A stretch of 64,000 nt of DNA. Origin: DASRHD01 sp035485575 (GTDB taxonomy: Bacteria > Verrucomicrobiota > Verrucomicrobiia > Opitutales > Opitutaceae). The position numbers were made by a program, and so were the translations under genes. Where the stretch lies: NCBI GenBank assembly GCA_035485575.1, contig DATHNW010000030.1, forward strand, positions 34,896 to 98,895. The letters run 5' to 3'. Within the stretch, counting starts at the first letter, position 1, and every line of letters starts with the position of its first letter. Of this stretch, positions 43,595 to 53,500 are shown one piece after another. The notes under the pieces were generated by a model. It searched no databases and was not told the origin of the DNA. It was given only the letters and a program-made list of their open reading frames with translations.

Positions 43595-43625
43595 AAGGCG
43601 CTCCCGAAACGGAGCGCCTTTTTTT
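43595..43625 (+). terminator. Intrinsic terminator of groES-groEL
   Basis: Perfect 10-base arms AAGGCGCTCC (43595-43604) and GGAGCGCCTT (43611-43620), followed by T (43619-43625). It starts 15 bases after the groEL stop. Confidence 0.92.
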
Positions 43626-43683
43626 GAAAAATATTTTTCCTAGCTCTCCCGTGCTCGAATCTCAATATGATGCCTAATTGATT

Positions 43684-44700
43684 ATGATCCCCTTTGTATT
43701 TATCAGCTCAACGGTTCGGGACCTTCAGCATCTCAGAGATTCTCTTAGAGACTGCATTGATGGTCTGGGCTATAATGCGATAATGAGCGAGTATGGAGAG
43801 ATAGGATATCTTCCAGATTCAACTGCTGAAGATTCATGCTATTCGGCTATGAGAAATGCGCAGTTGGCGATCCTGATAATTGGCAAACGCTACAGTGAAC
43901 CAAGCGAAAACGGGATGAGCGTAACAGAGAATGAGTACAGAACTGCTGTTAAAAATAAAATTCCAATTATAACTTTAGTGGATCGCGAAGTTCTAGCATT
44001 CAAGCGGATATTTGATACAAATAAGAAAAAAGAAAAGATCGAGTTTCCTGGTATGGATAATGCAGAGAAGACCTTCTCGTTTATTGATTCTGTTAATGGA
44101 TCAGAATTAAATAACGGATTTCTTGAATATAATACTACTTCTGATGCTCGGAAGGTTGTAAAACAACAATTGGCTCATTTATTTGCGAATCTCCTGTCTC
44201 GTCGATTTGACCCAATTCAAGCTGAGATTAAAGATGTATTGGCCGAAATAAAGACACTTCGTGTTCAGATTGGAAAGAAAGGGGATCAAGGAGGATCACG
44301 TGAGTATATGGCTCTTTTTCGATATCTTTTAGATGATGATAATCGCAATATAAGAGATCTACTCAAGGCTCTAAAGCGAGATGTAGGTGACGTCGTTGTC
44401 CATCTTATGAAAGCCGAAAATTGGATCGGTTTCTTGAGAAAAATTAAGATTGAGTATGAACTGAATAATGATCCCGATTTTTATAAATCAATCCACGATA
44501 AAGCCGATCATAATCTTGTGTATGTGTCGCATTTTGTGTCTCAATATGATCCAGTCGCTTCTGGAAATTATAAAGTGACCTGTGAACTTGCGATAGATAG
44601 GAATAATAGATTATATTTTAATCAGGCGGCATTAAATGATTTCGATGTCTTCGTTTCTCTTGCGAAGGAAATTACTGTAAATGCAGACAAGGCTTGGTGA
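43684..44700 (+). CDS. DUF4062-domain protein, AT-rich, possible defence gene
   Basis: 338 residues from ATG 43684 (a TTG at 43678 is also in frame). Residues 1-100 match DUF4062, a TIR/deoxyribosyltransferase-like fold: FVFISSTVRDLQHLRDSL, SCYSAMRNAQLAILIIGKRY, SVTENEYRTAVKNKIPIITLVD. A helical linker (about 155-200) and a C-terminal region of unknown type follow. The gene is strongly AT-rich with A/T-ending codons, unlike every neighbour, so it was probably acquired by transfer. DUF4062 proteins occur as sensor parts of NTPase and antiphage systems; here the effector, if any, must be the C-terminal 150 residues. Confidence 0.82.
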   Translation: MIPFVFISSTVRDLQHLRDSLRDCIDGLGYNAIMSEYGEIGYLPDSTAEDSCYSAMRNAQLAILIIGKRYSEPSENGMSVTENEYRTAVKNKIPIITLVDREVLAFKRIFDTNKKKEKIEFPGMDNAEKTFSFIDSVNGSELNNGFLEYNTTSDARKVVKQQLAHLFANLLSRRFDPIQAEIKDVLAEIKTLRVQIGKKGDQGGSREYMALFRYLLDDDNRNIRDLLKALKRDVGDVVVHLMKAENWIGFLRKIKIEYELNNDPDFYKSIHDKADHNLVYVSHFVSQYDPVASGNYKVTCELAIDRNNRLYFNQAALNDFDVFVSLAKEITVNADKAW

Positions 44701-44987
44701 GCAGTCTGAAAAGAGAGCCCGGGGGCAGACGTTAATTCTTTCATTAGGCAGCGGATGTTTTCGCGCGAAGTTCACGAAGAGAGGCGGGGAAGCGTAGGGT
44801 AGGGCAGCATTCTGCGTCCTGAACAAAGCGCCATCGCCTCGTGACTGAAGTTGGCCGCAAAATGCACACAAGACACACAAAGTTTTTTGCCCTGTGTTTT
44901 CTGGGCCTTATGTGGCCATAGTTTAAGAGCGCGTCCGGAGGCGCTCTCCGCCATTCACCTTCACCAGATCGCCTTTTTCAGGCGGGA

Positions 44988-45290
44988 TTATCTGCCTGCC
45001 GCCCGGAGGGCCGTGAGCAGCGACAACATATTATCGGGCACGTCGGACTGGCCGATTTTGAACAGGGATAGCATATTGTCCGGTACATCAGACTGGGCGA
45101 TTTTACGCCGGAGTTCAACGGCACGACCCAGCTGCTTGATCTCGGTGGGAGTGAAAACAATCGATGTCCCGCGCAAGCCGATGTTCCGGCCCCGGCGTTC
45201 GAGCAGCTTGGCAAAACCGGCCTTGGTGCGGCTGAGTGAGGCTGCTTTTTTGAAACGTTTTGAGAAATCCGCCGTGTTTTTTGTTTTCAT
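44988..45290 (-). CDS. Small hypothetical protein with an internal tandem duplication
   Basis: 100 residues, basic N-terminus, Met start at 45290. Residues 64-78 (IAQSDVPDNMLSLFK) and 79-93 (IGQSDVPDNMLSLLT) are a direct repeat, encoded by a 45-bp tandem duplication. The region at about 36-50 (NIGLRGTSIVFTPTEI) is unassigned. It lies beyond the AT-rich DUF4062 gene and may be part of the same acquired segment. Function unknown. Confidence 0.5.
   Translation of the reverse strand: MKTKNTADFSKRFKKAASLSRTKAGFAKLLERRGRNIGLRGTSIVFTPTEIKQLGRAVELRRKIAQSDVPDNMLSLFKIGQSDVPDNMLSLLTALRAAGR
45016..45105. repeat. 45-bp imperfect tandem repeat
   Basis: Two adjacent 45-bp units share the words CATATTRTC, GGNACRTCRGACTGG and GCGATTTT-like ends and differ at several positions. 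They stay in frame in the small protein encoded on the minus strand. Confidence 0.6.
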
Positions 45291-45523
45291 GGTATTTTTT
45301 GAAAGTAGCGCGTAACGCGCAGTCCGGATTTAGCGCGGGGTGGGGCCATCATTCCTCTCAAATTTGCCCTTCTGGGTCAAGCGGCGTGCCGGGCGGAATC
45401 GAAGCAAGCCGCCGGAAACGGTCAGATATTTTTACCGCGAAGCCAAAAAAGCCGGCCCGATTTGTTCTTCTGCTTTCGCTGGCGTTCCTTCAGTTTTGCC
45501 AATGAGCAGACCCTTTTACCCTG

Positions 45524-47680
45524 ATGAACATAACGCCGGTTCCGAAGAAAAATGCCGGGCACGGGAACGATACCCGCCTGCCGGCCGAACCGGCGCGGCG
45601 AGGGCTGACCGCGATCTTTGCGCTGACGATTTTTGCCGGGGCTTTTCTTTTGTTCCAAGTCCAGCCGCTCATGGCGAAATTCGTCCTGCCGTGGTTTGGC
45701 GGCAGTTCCGCGGTGTGGACGACCTGCATGTTGTTCTTCCAGATTTTTCTCGTGGCCGGCTACGCCTACGCGCACGCCACCACGCGGTTTTTGCCGGTGC
45801 GCGGCCAGGCGGTGCTGCATGCGGCGCTCCTGCTCACCGCGCTCGCGGCCCTGCCGATCGTGCCCGGTGCGCAATGGAAGCCGGCTCCGGGCGACACGCC
45901 GGTCTGGCGGATTCTTGAACTGCTGACGGTCTGCCTGGGCCTGCCGTATTTCGTCCTCTCCTCGACCGGTCCGCTCCTCCAGGCCTGGTTTGCCCGGCTC
46001 AGGCCGGCGGCGCAACCTTACCGGCTTTACGCGCTGTCGAACGCGGCGTCGCTGCTGGCGTTGCTCAGCTATCCGTTTGTCGTCGAACCGTCGTTCACGC
46101 GCCGGACGCAGGCGGGCGCCTGGGCGTGGAGCTTTGGAATTTTTGCCGTGTCGTGCGGCGGCTGCGCCTGGCTGCTCTGGAAAAACAATCCAAAAAATGA
46201 AGCGGCGCCGGACAAAAGGGCCGAGGCCGCCGTTCCCGACCGGACGGCCACGGACAAGGCACTCTGGTTTCTGCTGCCGCTGTGCGGATCGGTGCTGCTG
46301 CTGGCCACGACGAACAAGCTGTGCCTGGACGTGGCGTCGTTTCCCTTTCTCTGGGTGCTGCCGTTGAGCGTCTATCTGCTGACGTTCATCTTATGCTTCG
46401 ACCGGCCGGCGTGGTATGCGCGGAAATTTTTCATGCTCCTGCTCGTCCCGGCGCTGGCGCTGATGTGCTACGCGCTGTTGCGCGGCAGTGCCATGAATCT
46501 GATCCCGCAGGCCGCCATCAGTTGCGGCACGCTTTTTATCGGCTGCATGGTCTGCCACGGGGAGGTGTATCGCCTGAAACCGCCGAAGCGCTCGCTCACG
46601 GCGTTTTATCTGTCGATTGCCGCCGGCGGAGCGGTTGGCGGGGCGTTCGTGGCCGTGGTCGCGCCGCTGGTGTTCCGCTCCTACGCGGAAATGAACTGGG
46701 GGCTCTGGCTGCTGGCGCTGCTGGTTGTGCTGGTCTGCGGTCGCGAGCGCCTGGGGTGGACAATCGCCGGGCACCGGACGCCGTTGTGGCCGGTCGCGCT
46801 GGTCGCGGCGCTGGCGCTGGGCACGGTCTTGCTGCTCCAGAGCAAGTACACCACGCGTTATGCGGTGGCGATGTCGCGGAATTTTTATGCGGCCTCGCGG
46901 GTGAATGAATTCAACAGGGATATTCCCGAACTTCACGCCTACCAGTTTGTGAACGGCACCATCGACCACGGCCTGCAATTTCTCGACCCGGTCAGGGCCG
47001 CGCGGCCCGTGACTTATTACCACGAGCTGAGCGGCGTGGGTCTGGCGCTGAAGGGTCTTTCCGCCCGGCCCAATCTCCGCGTCGGCATTGTCGGGCTCGG
47101 TACCGGAACGCTGGCGGCTTACGGCCGGTCCGGCGACACGTTTCGTTTTTATGAAATCAATCCGGACGTGGTGACAATGGCCGGCACGTGGTTCAGCTAC
47201 CTCAGGCAGTCGAAGGCCCGGGTGGAAATCGTGCCCGGCGATGCCCGCCTGTCGCTGGAACGCGAGCCGCCGCAGAATTTTGACCTGCTGGTGCTCGACG
47301 CATTCAGCAGCGACGCGGTTCCGGTGCACTTGCTGACGAAGGAGGCGTTCGACACCTACGCCCGGCACTTGAAACCCGGTGGCGTGATTGCAGTCAATGT
47401 TTCCAATGTGAATCTGGACCTGATTCCCGTGGTCACGGGGGACATGGAGCACTTGAACATGGACATGGTCTACATTCACTGGACCAAAGACCCGATGCCG
47501 TTTGGATTCCATTCGTCAGGCTGGCTGCTGATGACGCATGATCGGGTTTTTTTGGAGTCGCCCGCCATCTTCTCGCACACGCAACGGCCCGATTCACCGC
47601 TGGCGTCTGAAACCATCACCTGGACCGACGACCATGCGAGCGTCTTCCGTATCCTGAAAAGGCGATGGGGTTCGCCGTGA
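45524..47680 (+). CDS. Membrane protein with spermidine-synthase-like domain
   Basis: 718 residues. About ten to twelve hydrophobic segments cover residues 25-440 (FALTIFAGAFLLFQVQPLMAKF; LCLDVASFPFLWVLPLSVYLLTFILCF). A Rossmann methyltransferase fold follows from about 520: VGIVGLGTGTLAAYG (SAM-site glycines), FRFYEINPD, VEIVPGDARLSLE and FDLLVLDAFSSDAVPVHLLTKEAF. This matches the fused MFS-like/spermidine synthase family widespread in bacteria, whose reaction is unproven; polyamine transfer is one idea. Monocistronic as far as can be seen. Confidence 0.88.
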   Translation: MNITPVPKKNAGHGNDTRLPAEPARRGLTAIFALTIFAGAFLLFQVQPLMAKFVLPWFGGSSAVWTTCMLFFQIFLVAGYAYAHATTRFLPVRGQAVLHAALLLTALAALPIVPGAQWKPAPGDTPVWRILELLTVCLGLPYFVLSSTGPLLQAWFARLRPAAQPYRLYALSNAASLLALLSYPFVVEPSFTRRTQAGAWAWSFGIFAVSCGGCAWLLWKNNPKNEAAPDKRAEAAVPDRTATDKALWFLLPLCGSVLLLATTNKLCLDVASFPFLWVLPLSVYLLTFILCFDRPAWYARKFFMLLLVPALALMCYALLRGSAMNLIPQAAISCGTLFIGCMVCHGEVYRLKPPKRSLTAFYLSIAAGGAVGGAFVAVVAPLVFRSYAEMNWGLWLLALLVVLVCGRERLGWTIAGHRTPLWPVALVAALALGTVLLLQSKYTTRYAVAMSRNFYAASRVNEFNRDIPELHAYQFVNGTIDHGLQFLDPVRAARPVTYYHELSGVGLALKGLSARPNLRVGIVGLGTGTLAAYGRSGDTFRFYEINPDVVTMAGTWFSYLRQSKARVEIVPGDARLSLEREPPQNFDLLVLDAFSSDAVPVHLLTKEAFDTYARHLKPGGVIAVNVSNVNLDLIPVVTGDMEHLNMDMVYIHWTKDPMPFGFHSSGWLLMTHDRVFLESPAIFSHTQRPDSPLASETITWTDDHASVFRILKRRWGSP

Positions 47681-47718
47681 TAGCCTGAAAAGGGCCGGGT
47701 GTTAATTATTTCTGAGCC

Positions 47719-47756
47719 AAAAAAAACTGGCGGCAGTCTTTGCAGACCGCCGCCAG
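47719..47756 (-). terminator. Terminator of the jelly-roll lyase gene (3'-UTR repeat copy 1)
   Basis: Arms 47727-47738 and 47745-47756 pair at 11 of 12 positions. Eight T follow on the minus strand (47719-47726). The 42 bases between the stop and the hairpin are nearly the same as in the copies at 50490, 53984 and 60085. Confidence 0.88.
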
Positions 47757-47798
47757 CGAGAGAATCAGGAATTTGGAATTCCGTTCGTCCGGGTGGGA

Positions 47799-50006
47799 TT
47801 ATTGTCCGGTGAAGGTAAACCTGTCCGCGGTGAGGTAGAACTGCGTGGCGGCGGAGTTCTTGCCCGTGACCGTCATCGCGATGGAGTGCGTGCCGGCGGA
47901 GGCGAAGGTCACGTTGCCGAGGGTCACCGTCACGTAGGCCTTGGCCGAGGCATACTGGTCGATCGTGGCACCGACCTGCGCGCCATCGACCTTCACCGTG
48001 TGCTGGCCGCGAGTGGTATTGGACCAGTAGCGCAGCTGGAGCTGATAAGTGCCGGCGGGAATGCTCGGCGTGGTGAAGGTCATGACCTGGCCCGCGGCGG
48101 TGGAGTTGAGGAACTCGACCACGCCGCCGCTGGCGTTCGCATCGCTGCTCGTGCTGACCGTCGCGCCGGTGCCAACGGGTGAGAGGCTCTCGGCCTCGAA
48201 GTTGAGCGTGGGCGGAGGGCTTCCGGCATAGCTGGCCGTGGTGATGGGGCTGTCGGTGAAGCCGCTCGCGTAGGCGATGGCCTTGAAAGTCGCCGTGCTG
48301 GTGACGGTGATCGGGCCGGAGTAGAGTGTGCCAGTGGTCTCGGTCGGGGTGCTGCCATCGGTTGTGTAGCGGATGAAAGCACCGGGGGTGGCCGAGGTGA
48401 TGGTCACTGTCTGCGGGAGGGTACCGCTGGGCGGGCTGAAGACCGGCGCGGCGACCTGTTGTTGTACTGTCACCGGGGTGAAGATGAACGAATCCGCGGT
48501 GAGGTAGAACTGGGTCGCGGAGGCATTCTTGCCGGTGACCGTCATGACGATGGTATGCGTGCCGCTGCCGATGGTCGCATTGCCGAGAGTGGCGGTGACA
48601 TAGCTCTGGCTGGCTGCGTACTGGTCGATCGTGCCGCCGACCTGGACTCCGTCGACCTTCACGGTGTGCTGGCCACGCGTCTTGTTGGCCGAATAGCGCA
48701 GCTGAACCTGATAGGTGCCGGCGGCGAGGCTGGGCGTGGTGAAGGTGATCGTCTGGCCGGCCGCGGTGGAGTTAAGGAACTCGACCACGCCGCCGCTGGC
48801 GTTGGCATCGCTGCTGGTGCTGACGGTGGCGCCGGTACCGACCGGCGAGAGGCTTTCGGCTTCCAAGGTGATCATGCCGCCGACGCTGATGGTGTAGGCG
48901 GCGCTGCTGACCGCGCTATCGATGGAGCCGCTCTTGTAGGCGATGGCCTTCAGGGTCTGCGAGCTGCTGACATTTACCGGGGTGTTGGAATAAAGCGTGC
49001 CGGCAGTTTCACTCGGGGTGCTGCCATCGGTGGTGTAACGGATCGAGGCGCCGCTGGTGGCGGTGCTGATCGTCACGGACTGTGCGCTGGTGTAAGTGCC
49101 GGCGGCGGGACTGAAGGTCGGGGCTGCGACCTGTTGCGAAATATTGAGGGTGTAGGTCGCGCTGACGACATTGCTATCGGTGGATCCGCTCTTGTAAGCG
49201 ATGGCCTTGAGGGTTTCCGAACCGCTGACGCTCACCGGGCCGGAATAGACTGTTCCGGCGGTTTCACTCGGGGTGCTGCCGTCGGTGGTGTAACGGATCA
49301 AGGCGCCGCTGGTGGAAGAGGTGATGCTCACCGTTTGTGCACTGGTATAAGTGCCGCCAGCGGGGCTGAAGGAAGGATCGGAAACGGTGCTGCCACCGCC
49401 GCTGCTGCTGCCGCCCTGCCAGAACTGGACGTTGGTCCATGTGGCGGTGATGGGAGCCGTGCCGCTGTCGATCCGGTAGGTGCCGCACTTGTCGTAGATC
49501 GGATTTTTGCCACCGGTCAGGGTCTCCGCCAACGTGCCGTTGACGTAGACTTTGACGGTGCCAGCATCGCAATCGAGGATGGTGTTGATGCGGAAGCTGG
49601 TGCCGACCGTGAAGGAGCCGAGGGTCTTGCCGGTGGAAACTTCATAGATGACGCCGGAATTTTTGAGGGCGACCATGTTCCAGGGACCGCTGTCCTTCTG
49701 GAAGGTCTGCTTCATGCAGATGCCGTTGCCGCCGAAGCTGACCACGGTGCAATCACCCTGAAACTGATGCGTGCCGGAAGACCAGGTGTTGTACTCGCGT
49801 TCGCCGCGATCCTTGGTGCCGGAGGTGGTGGACGTGATCTTGAAGGTGTCGCCGTTGACGGTGGCGCTGCCCGAGGTCTGGATTTTGAACGTCTCGGCGA
49901 TGGAAGACCAGCCGCTGCCGATCTGCGCGTGGGCGCTCACCGCGAGCAGGCCAAGGAGGCCGGCGACGGCTGATTTGATGAGTTTGCGGGTACTTGCACG
50001 TTTCAT
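47799..50006 (-). CDS. Secreted modular lyase-like enzyme: jelly-roll domain plus three CHB and two CBM-like modules
   Basis: 735 residues. Signal peptide 1-27 (SAHA). Residues 29-197 form a beta-jelly-roll with DRGEREYNTW (R67, E69, R70), GICMKQ and YDKCGTY (171-177), recalling the RxE and YxKxGxY motifs of alginate/glucuronan lyases (PL7, PL18 and PL20 types); the exact family is uncertain. Chitobiase-C-terminal-like (CHB_HEX_C) domains lie at 208-287, 292-374 and 516-595. Two CBM6/35-like modules (LEAESLSPVGTG...) lie at 379-510 and 601-735, the last ending FTFTGQ. An AGGAA element precedes the start. Confidence 0.82.
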   Translation of the reverse strand: MKRASTRKLIKSAVAGLLGLLAVSAHAQIGSGWSSIAETFKIQTSGSATVNGDTFKITSTTSGTKDRGEREYNTWSSGTHQFQGDCTVVSFGGNGICMKQTFQKDSGPWNMVALKNSGVIYEVSTGKTLGSFTVGTSFRINTILDCDAGTVKVYVNGTLAETLTGGKNPIYDKCGTYRIDSGTAPITATWTNVQFWQGGSSSGGGSTVSDPSFSPAGGTYTSAQTVSITSSTSGALIRYTTDGSTPSETAGTVYSGPVSVSGSETLKAIAYKSGSTDSNVVSATYTLNISQQVAAPTFSPAAGTYTSAQSVTISTATSGASIRYTTDGSTPSETAGTLYSNTPVNVSSSQTLKAIAYKSGSIDSAVSSAAYTISVGGMITLEAESLSPVGTGATVSTSSDANASGGVVEFLNSTAAGQTITFTTPSLAAGTYQVQLRYSANKTRGQHTVKVDGVQVGGTIDQYAASQSYVTATLGNATIGSGTHTIVMTVTGKNASATQFYLTADSFIFTPVTVQQQVAAPVFSPPSGTLPQTVTITSATPGAFIRYTTDGSTPTETTGTLYSGPITVTSTATFKAIAYASGFTDSPITTASYAGSPPPTLNFEAESLSPVGTGATVSTSSDANASGGVVEFLNSTAAGQVMTFTTPSIPAGTYQLQLRYWSNTTRGQHTVKVDGAQVGATIDQYASAKAYVTVTLGNVTFASAGTHSIAMTVTGKNSAATQFYLTADRFTFTGQ

Positions 50007-50489
50007 GAGGATTCCTGATTTTGGAGTATGTCTGAGGTTTGCTTACTATGTGTTGCTGAACTGCAGGGGTTGGATTGCAGAAGGGTAAGGGCGGAAGGAG
50101 ACAAGCCGCACGCGCCTGCCATCTGGATGGAGGCTTCCGTGAAATTCCGCCGCGAGGTCGTCCGGTCGAAGCTGGGGGACCAAGGCTGAAAATATCGACG
50201 CGGTGCGAATAAGGAGGTTCTCCTGCAAATTGCTTTGCGATGAATGGTTATTGGGGTGAAACCGCGCACAACGGGGTAGGTGCGCCGAGCAATGGCTCGA
50301 AACTCTCGACAGTCGGGGTTCAGGGCCAACATACCGAAGCCCTGTGCGGAAGTATACCCCCCAGAACTACGGGGAACGTGCTTGTGGCCGGAAATCCTCT
50401 GTAATGCCCTCATTGAAGGGCAGGTTAGGGATGGGGCGAGAGGGTGCTCCATCGATGGCCACCGCAAAATTTCGCGGGCTTTTAATAAC
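50007..50489. other. Long leader/intergenic region upstream of the jelly-roll lyase gene
   Basis: About 480 bp without a credible gene. It holds a short palindrome CCATCTGGATGG (50119-50130) about 118 bp before the lyase start and a second inverted pair AGGAGGTTCTCCT (about 50214-50226). No known RNA family is recognised. The lower-coordinate end is the promoter side of the minus-strand lyase gene. Confidence 0.4.
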
Positions 50490-50525
50490 AAAAAAACTGG
50501 CGGCGGTTTTTAAGACCGCCGCCAG
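50490..50525 (-). terminator. Terminator of the GH2 gene (3'-UTR repeat copy 2)
   Basis: Perfect 11-base arms (50497-50507 and 50515-50525), then seven T on the minus strand (50490-50496). Same hairpin family as copies 1, 3 and 4. Confidence 0.9.
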
Positions 50526-50567
50526 CGAGAGAATCAGGAATTTGGAATTCTGTTCGTGCGGATGGGA

Positions 50568-53500
50568 TTATTGCCCGACGAAGGTGAATTTGTCGGCGGT
50601 GAGATAGAACTGGGTCGCGGCGGAGTTCTTGCCGGTGACCGTCATTACAATCGTGTGGGTGGCGGTGGAGCCGAAGGTTACATTGCCGAGCGTCGCTGTG
50701 GTATAGGCGGAGGTCGTGGCGTATTGGTCAATCGTGCCGCCGACCTGAACACCATCGACCTTCACCGTGTGCTGGCCGCGGGTCGTGTTGCTCTTGTAAC
50801 GCAGCTGGACCTGATAGGTGCCAGGGGGAATGCTCGGCGTGGTGAAGGTGATGGTCTGGCCGGCCGCGGTGGAGTTGAGAAACTCGACCACGCCGCCGCT
50901 GGCGTTGGCATCGTTGCTGATGCTGACCGTGGCACCGGTGCCGACCGGCGACAGGCTCTCGGCTTCGAGGTTCACGGTGGGCGGTGGTCCACCGCTGCCA
51001 ATGGAGTAAGCGGCAGTGGTGACCGGGCTGTCGGTGAAACCATTTTCGTAGGCGATGGCGTTCAGCGTCACGCTGCTGCTGATGCTCACCGGACTGGAAT
51101 AAAGCGTGCCGGCGGTTTCCGAAGGCGTGCTGCCGTCCGTGGTATAACGAATCGAAGCGCCGCCGGTCGCGGAGGTGATCGTCACCGTCTGCGGGCTCGA
51201 GTAGTTTCCGCCGCCGGGACTGAACGCGGGCGCCGAAGCTTGCTGGGTGCTCTCGCCGGTGCCCTGGAACATGACCAGCGCATCCCGGTCGGCGGCAGGA
51301 ATCGTCACGGCCTGGCCGGCGGTCACCTGCCGGCTGAAAAGCTGGGCCGGCACGAGGTTCAGGTTGTTGTCCCGCCAGACGAGGCCGGCGTCGGCGGTTT
51401 CCGTGAAGCCGGCGCCGGTGAGGAACGCGGGCGCGGAGCCGGTCTTGGTGCACATGACATAGATCGTGGCGTTGCCCGTGACGGTGAAGCCCAGGGCGGT
51501 GGCCATGCCCGACTTGGTCACGCGGTGGGTGGCGATCCAGGTTGCGCCCTGGACGGCGGCCGGCACGTCGTTGAAGGAATTGTCCGCCGTCGAGTCGAGG
51601 TCGTAGTAAATCGGCCACTGTGCCTGCACCGGCATGTTCATGTAGTAGGCGGGATTACTGGAATTGGAACTCGTGAGGCTGGTCACGAGGGGATTGTTCA
51701 CCGGCAATGTGGCCAGGCCGCCGCTGCCGTAGAAGTAAACGACGGCGGAGTCGGTGTTGCCCGCGCCATCGGAAACGGAGAGAGTGTTTGCTCCCGTGTG
51801 CATCTGCACCGGCCAGTAGAAGACGTTGTTGACCGTCTGGGTCCCGGTGAAGCCGGAATCGTTTTGCGCGTACTTTCCATTGTTCAGCGTGGAGACCACC
51901 TGTCCGTTCAGGGTCAGTGTCAGGCTGGGCGCATTGCTGTAGGCCTTGACGCCGTTGGTCGCCGAGCCCTTGCGCAGGAAATAGCGCTTGGAAGTGAGAT
52001 GCACGGTGCGGACGTCTGAACGCAGGAAGCAGCGGAAAAGATAATAGCTGTCCTTCGGGTCGGCGGCGTAGGTGACCAGGCCCTTGGTGTTCAATCCCAC
52101 GGGGCTCTTGTATTTCACATCGGTGATGTCGCGCAGGACCCACCAGGTGAACATGCCCAGTTTTCCGCTGTTGTTCTTGATCGAGGTCTGGAAACGCGCC
52201 TCGGCCACGAGCTGCTGATACTCCTCCGGCTCGTAAGAATTCACGGTGAACTTGCCGGCCGTGTAATCGGTGTGGGTCGTCACGACGCCGCCCGCGCCGT
52301 TTTCCGTGATGTAGCCCGAGCTTTGCATTTTCCAGCGATCGCCGCCGTACCAGCCGGGATAGGTGTTGTTGGCGATGAAGTCGGCGTTCTTGCACGTCAT
52401 GTTGGCCACCACGACATCGCGGGTCGGGTCGAGGGCCTTGACGATGGGGACTTCGCGCTCGGCGACCGTTTCGCCGGCTTCGTTGCCGACCGACCAGACG
52501 GCGATCGAAGGATGATTGTAGTTCTGCTTCACCCATTCGGTGGTGATCGTGTCGGCTGTGCTGGTGGCCTCATCCGGGTTCGTGTGGCCGTTTTCCGTCC
52601 AGCAGAGGATGCCGAGCTGGTCGCACTGGTCGTATTCGTACTGCGCGCGCGGGTAGTGGGAAAAGCGGACCCAGTTCACGCCCAGGTCCTGCATCAGGCC
52701 GAAGTTGACCTGCAGGTCGCTGTCCTCGACGGCGGAGAACTTGGTTTCGATTTCCTGGTGAAGATCGGCACCGCGCAGAAGGATCGCCTTGCCGTTGAGC
52801 GCAACCACGCCACCGCTGCTCTTTGAAACCCATCCGCTCCAGACCAGGCTGCGAAAACCGGTTGGCTGGGTGACGGCGTCGATAGTCTGGCCACCGGCGA
52901 TGACGCTGGTCACGACATGGTACACATTGGGCGCACCTGGGGCCCAGAGCTGGGGATTGCTTACGGTTCCCTTGAGCGTGACGGAAGTCCGCTGGTTCGC
53001 CGGGACAGTGGCGTTGGCGGTGTAGGTGGCGACCGTCGCGCCCGCCGGATCCTGCAGCACGGCCTGGACCTGCACACTTTGCGAAGCGGCGAGGGTGTTG
53101 CGAACGAGGGCCTGGATGCTCAGGCTGGCCGAGGTGGCGGTGACACCGGTGGGAGTGATGTAAATGCCCGGCGAGGAGGAATCCGTCGGATCGATGTGCA
53201 CCGGATCGGTCGCCAGCAGCCAGACATGCCGGTACAGTCCGCCCCAGACAGTGTAGAGCCGGGTGTTGGAAGGAAGGCAGTCGGCGGTGTCCGCGGGATC
53301 GTTGTCCACCCGTACGGCGATCACGTTATTGGCGCCCACGGTCAGCGCGGCTGTGGCGTCGAAGGTGAAGCGGGTGTAGGCGCCGCGGTGCTGGCCGAGA
53401 TGCTGGCTATTGACGTAAACATCGGAGATGGCGGCGGCGCCCTCGAAAACCAAGTAGAGATGCTTGCCGGCGAGGTCGGCTGGCACCGTGTAATTCAGCT

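Noticed and set aside
44851..45315. 154-residue plus-strand open frame opposite the small duplicated-motif protein
   Set aside because: Ser/Arg-rich with no pattern; the minus-strand frame has a better start context and an ordered sequence.
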